This document shows positions 60,831 to 64,000 of a stretch of 64,000 nt of DNA, one piece after another. The notes under the pieces were generated by a model. The model was not told where the DNA came from and did not search any database. It saw only the letters and a list, made by a program, of their open reading frames with translations. The stretch lies in the NCBI GenBank assembly GCA_021397835.1, contig JAJFZO010000065.1, positions 1,729,001 through 1,793,000 of the forward strand, given 5' to 3'. The first letter of the stretch is position 1. Each line of letters opens with the position of its first letter. This stretch comes from Moringa oleifera (taxonomy: Eukaryota > Streptophyta > Magnoliopsida > Brassicales > Moringaceae). Both the position numbers and the translations under genes were made by a program.

Positions 60831-61163
60831 TAGGTCTATTTGATTTTTATTTTTAAACTAAATTTTTAATTTTTAAAAATGAAAAATTGTTTGATAAAAA
60901 TATTTTAAAAAAATTAATTTTAAGATTAATTTTTAATTTTTTTTAAAATAATTTTTTGAAGTTGTTTTTTCTTATTTTTTAATTTTTGAAATAATTAAAA
61001 ACACAAAAGATAAATTTTTATAGATGATATTATTATAATTATTAATTATTTGAAAAAAATTAATATATTATTTATTAAAATAATATTATTAAACAAGTTT
61101 TTTGAAAGTAAATTTTAAAAATTATTTTCAAAAACAAAATAATTAAAACACAATCAAACACTA
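60831..61163. mobile_element. Possible MITE, AT-rich
   Basis: A compact 333-bp AT-rich block, distinct from the DNA on both sides, begins taggtctatttgattttta and ends caatcaaacacta. The ends are imperfect inverted repeats (ggtctatttgat against, read inward, gtgtttgatt). Both ends sit at a TA dinucleotide, which might be a 2-bp target duplication. There is no coding capacity. The family cannot be assigned. Confidence 0.35.
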
Positions 61164-61615
61164 ATTTCTGCTTCTTTAGTTTCTGTTCATCAACTTTTAT
61201 GATTAAGAGTTATAATTTCTGCTTTGTTTCTTCTTCTGCATCTTTGAAGGGAAAAGGCTATTGGGTGAAAGCATTGAGATTGCAAGGCTTGTAATTGTTG
61301 TGATGTGCTTTGAAACTGTACTGTTGATTACTTTTAGGTGAGATTTTAGGGGTTGAAGTTGAGAAAATTGACTCTTTTAAGGTGATGATTCAGTTTTGAT
61401 TGCTCTGGGCATTTTTTCCCTTTTGCCCGAAGATCACGGGCTCACTGATGGGCTGAGGTTGCTTGTTGTATAGTAGATCATTTTTTTGATGCGTTCCATC
61501 CAAACTTTCTGAATGTTGGTTGAAGTTTTGTTCAGGAGGAAAGTAGGCTTGGGAGAGTTTTGAGCGCTCCTGCTTTTGCGGCACAAATTTTCTTCTTCAG
61601 CTGCTAATTCATTGC

Positions 61616-62038
61616 TTAGCAAAGAAAAGGAGTTTGGAAAACGAATCGCCTGTGTGGAGATTGGAACTGCGTAAGTGTTATAAAATTGGAGTGGCATCTC
61701 AAGGATTGTAAAGTCATGGATTTGAAAAATATGAAGTTTCTGAAGGTTTTTAGTTTGGATGCATCAAACCATGATACTTGAAAATGATCACTTATCAAGA
61801 AGACTTTGCTTGAGCTAATTGGTCTCAAACGCGGAATAGAAACAGAAAGGGAACCCTCTAGGCAACATTGGATAGTTGCCTGAGTGAAGTCAGCTGTTTT
61901 CGGTTTGGTCACTGCCGTGGTTTGCACCAATTGAAGAATGGACAACTTGAATGAGAATTTGGCACTCTTTAGCTCAAAAATAGAAGCAACCGTCACCTGC
62001 AAATCTAGAAGCAAAGCAACTAGATGAAACTTCATCAT
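61616..62038 (-). other. Open frame of 140 codons, unrecognised; gene or chance
   Basis: The frame starts MMKFHLVALLLDLQ and contains SSSKVFLISDHFQVSWFDAS and FQSPHRRFVFQTPFLC. It shows no domain that I recognise. Two more minus-strand frames continue to the left (61434-61697 and 61390-61584), so a decayed or spliced gene is possible; a tttgcag acceptor-like sequence lies within the frame near 61998. Against it: no promoter was seen, there is no family match, and the N-terminal hydrophobic stretch is short. Listed for completeness. Confidence 0.25.
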
Positions 62039-62569
62039 CCTCCTTCAAATTACTATGAAAGTTGACTTATCTTCGAAATAGGTTTTAGCTTTAGCTGATG
62101 GAGACTTGCAAAAAACAGAGTTTCTCTTGCTTACTGTAGTGTTTTGTTTTCTAAAAAACTAATTAATTAAAGACGTACGAATTCTTTTCATAAGTCTTTA
62201 AGTCAAAATGATAGGATGAGGACCAGATAGTTGGACTCAAATACTTTATCTAGGATTTTCCTGATGAGCTGACATGCTTGTTGAAACGAGGATTCTTCAA
62301 GAAGTAGGTTTCCTTTTAAACTTCAATGAATTCCTAATTGAATTGGATTGGCTCATGGGTTGGCCTGGTGATACTGTGAAGGATTTTCTCTGATTACCTC
62401 TTCATGGTTTTCCACTCAGCTCGTGTAGGTATATGAAGATTTCTTCCTCCTAATAGAATATTTAATTGCCTTTATGGGTGTTTTTAAGGAGATAGGTATT
62501 TTTAGGGTTTTCAAAAATGTGTTCTTTAGTTTTTTTTTGGTATGAAAATTAACACAGGTTAGATTTGAG

Positions 62570-62960
62570 GCATGTGAGAATAACGGTGGTCACAACCAGA
62601 GTTTTAATTGGGGAAACTTGCAGCTTGAGAAAGGTTAGGAGTCGCCATTATCCCATTACAAGTTAAGGGTAAATTGATGTTTTTCTATTGAGATTTCGGT
62701 TTGGAAGTCGGTTACGCTTAAGGAAAGATTAGCATATGCAAAACGACTATAATTGGTATGTATCACAACCGAAGTTTCAACCAAGGGAACTTGCAACGTG
62801 AAACAAAAGTAAGAGTCATCACTAACTTTTTTAGGTGTGATTGGCCATTATTTTTAAAAAAGACTTAATTTATTTTAGAAAAATATGATTATAGATCTAG
62901 GAGTTGGTTACGCTTGGAGAAGTATTTGTATCCTAAAATGTTCAAAAATTAGTACTATTT
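62570..62960. repeat. Diverged direct repeat, probably a retroelement fragment
   Basis: Two diverged copies run in the same direction about 180-190 bp apart: gtcacaaccagagttttaat...aacttgcag...aggagtcgccatta (about 62589-62650) and atcacaaccgaagtttcaac...aacttgcaac...agagtcatcac (about 62762-62822). Each is followed by ggttacgctt (about 62709 and 62906). The gagtcgcca motif recurs in plant LTR-element repeats. Confidence 0.5.
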
Positions 62961-64000
62961 TGATTTTTTTCTTGAAAAGTAATTTTAGAGAGGTATTCTT
63001 GTTAAAGTACTAAAAATTTGTACTTACTCCATCTCGATGTACCAAAACATTTTTTATATGGAGAAAAAAGTGATTTGCACTTGCTCACCCCCATTCTTCT
63101 CCAAAATAAGGGTTAAAACTATACATATATAGTATTTTCTACCATAATACATTTTTCAAAAGAAGTTTATCATAAGAGTATTTTAGAACATGATGTGTTT
63201 ATAATATTTTTAAAATAGGTAACTTAATGAAGATATGCTAATATCTTAATTCAAGCAATCTGATTCAAGGTAATTAATAATTTATAATAAATTCAATGAG
63301 ATAGTTCTTATGCCTCTAAAAGTCCCTTCCTTTTTTGTAAATTTCCTTTTTTTATTTGATATAAAATCTTAATGAAAGGCTTCTTCCAACTCGAAACAAA
63401 AACCTTTACCAAATCTAAAGAGTTATAGAACACTTTTTAAAAGTTTGTGGGTGCAGGAAAGAGTTTTTTTTCTTTTGAGTGCAAATGTGCAACTGTGAAT
63501 GAATCATGAGAATGACAGTGAATTTAAGTGTCTCTGACTACAAGCTTCAGCAATTATTTGTAGGCTCTTTTTCGATGTGGGTTGGCAATGAATAGTAGGC
63601 TGATTAAAGAAGTGTAGTGCACTCAAGCAACGTTTGCTTTCAATCTTTAGCAAAATTGGCTTCACTTTAGGAGGTCTTTCAAGACATTGTCGGAGTGCAT
63701 TGGCTAGTTTTGAGTTGATTTCTTTTGGCTAGTTTTGAGTTGATTTGTTTACATTTTGGCATTGTTGGATGTGGTGATGTCTTTAATTTTTTCTATTTTA
63801 GTCTTGGTGACTTAAGAACAAGTCTACCTAATGACCTTCGTCGTGTTGTTTGCTTCTCTTAAATTCAGGCTTGATTCTTATTTCTAGCAGTAAGCTTTAA
63901 TCTTCTCATGCATTTTAGCCTTCTCTATAAGATTTTCGATGTGAAAAAACTTTTTTGGCCAAAGAATTTAGCTTGAGTTGATTCGTAAAATAAGTTGCCT
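62961..64000. other. No gene seen up to the right edge
   Basis: AT-rich, with no recognisable coding sequence. A 25-bp tandem pair (ttggctagttttgagttgat plus ttctt) lies at about 63700-63749. The stretch may belong to the same degraded repeat as 62570-62960. Confidence 0.4.

Overview
The window looks like nuclear DNA of a flowering plant, most likely a eudicot. The reasons are AT-rich intergenic DNA, split genes with GT-AG introns, plant-only gene families (HD-ZIP III, subfamily I GATA factor, DUF1677), plant-type hAT and Ty3/gypsy elements, and a miR166 target site. I cannot name the species from the sequence.

Layout. 1-5929 (minus) is the 5' part of a CDC27/APC3 (HOBBIT-type) gene that runs off the left edge. 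6100-11226 is AT-rich intergenic DNA with a nested tandem duplication near 8.76-9.3 kb. 11235-15593 is a complete but dead hAT transposon with an exact 8-bp target duplication; its transposase is broken mostly by Trp-to-stop changes. 17075-17611 (plus) is a DUF1677 gene with a TATA box. 19004-24641 (minus) is a complete 18-exon HD-ZIP III gene (ATHB-15/CORONA type, 838 aa by my splice reconstruction, every junction in phase), with the miR166 site across the exon 4/5 junction.

29480-39634 is a degenerate, structurally complete Ty3/gypsy LTR retrotransposon of the Tat type (TG...CA LTRs, 5-bp CATAG target duplication, dual RNase H, long 3' non-coding part with short tandem repeats). 39640-44580 is AT-rich DNA. 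45358-46263 (plus) is an intact SEC13 gene with an inferred intron in its 5' leader. 46264-51431 is intergenic but holds four G-boxes within 210 bp. 51432-53120 (plus) is a two-exon GATA factor. 55901-56542 (plus) is a predicted three-exon gene for a 102-aa protein I do not recognise, with a TATA box and an overlapping upstream reading frame. 57950-60568 (plus) is a three-exon NUP35/NUP53 nucleoporin gene with an inferred leader intron. The last 3.4 kb holds a probable MITE, an unexplained 140-codon minus-strand frame and a duplicated repeat.

The genes are ordinary single loci of basic cell functions (cell-cycle ubiquitin ligase, meristem and vascular patterning, ER export, nuclear pore) and do not form a cluster. 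I found no CRISPR array, tRNA or rRNA gene, and no convincing new multi-gene system. The most interesting items are the small three-exon gene with its overlapping uORF, the Tat element's 3' region, the G-box cluster and the decay pattern of the hAT element.
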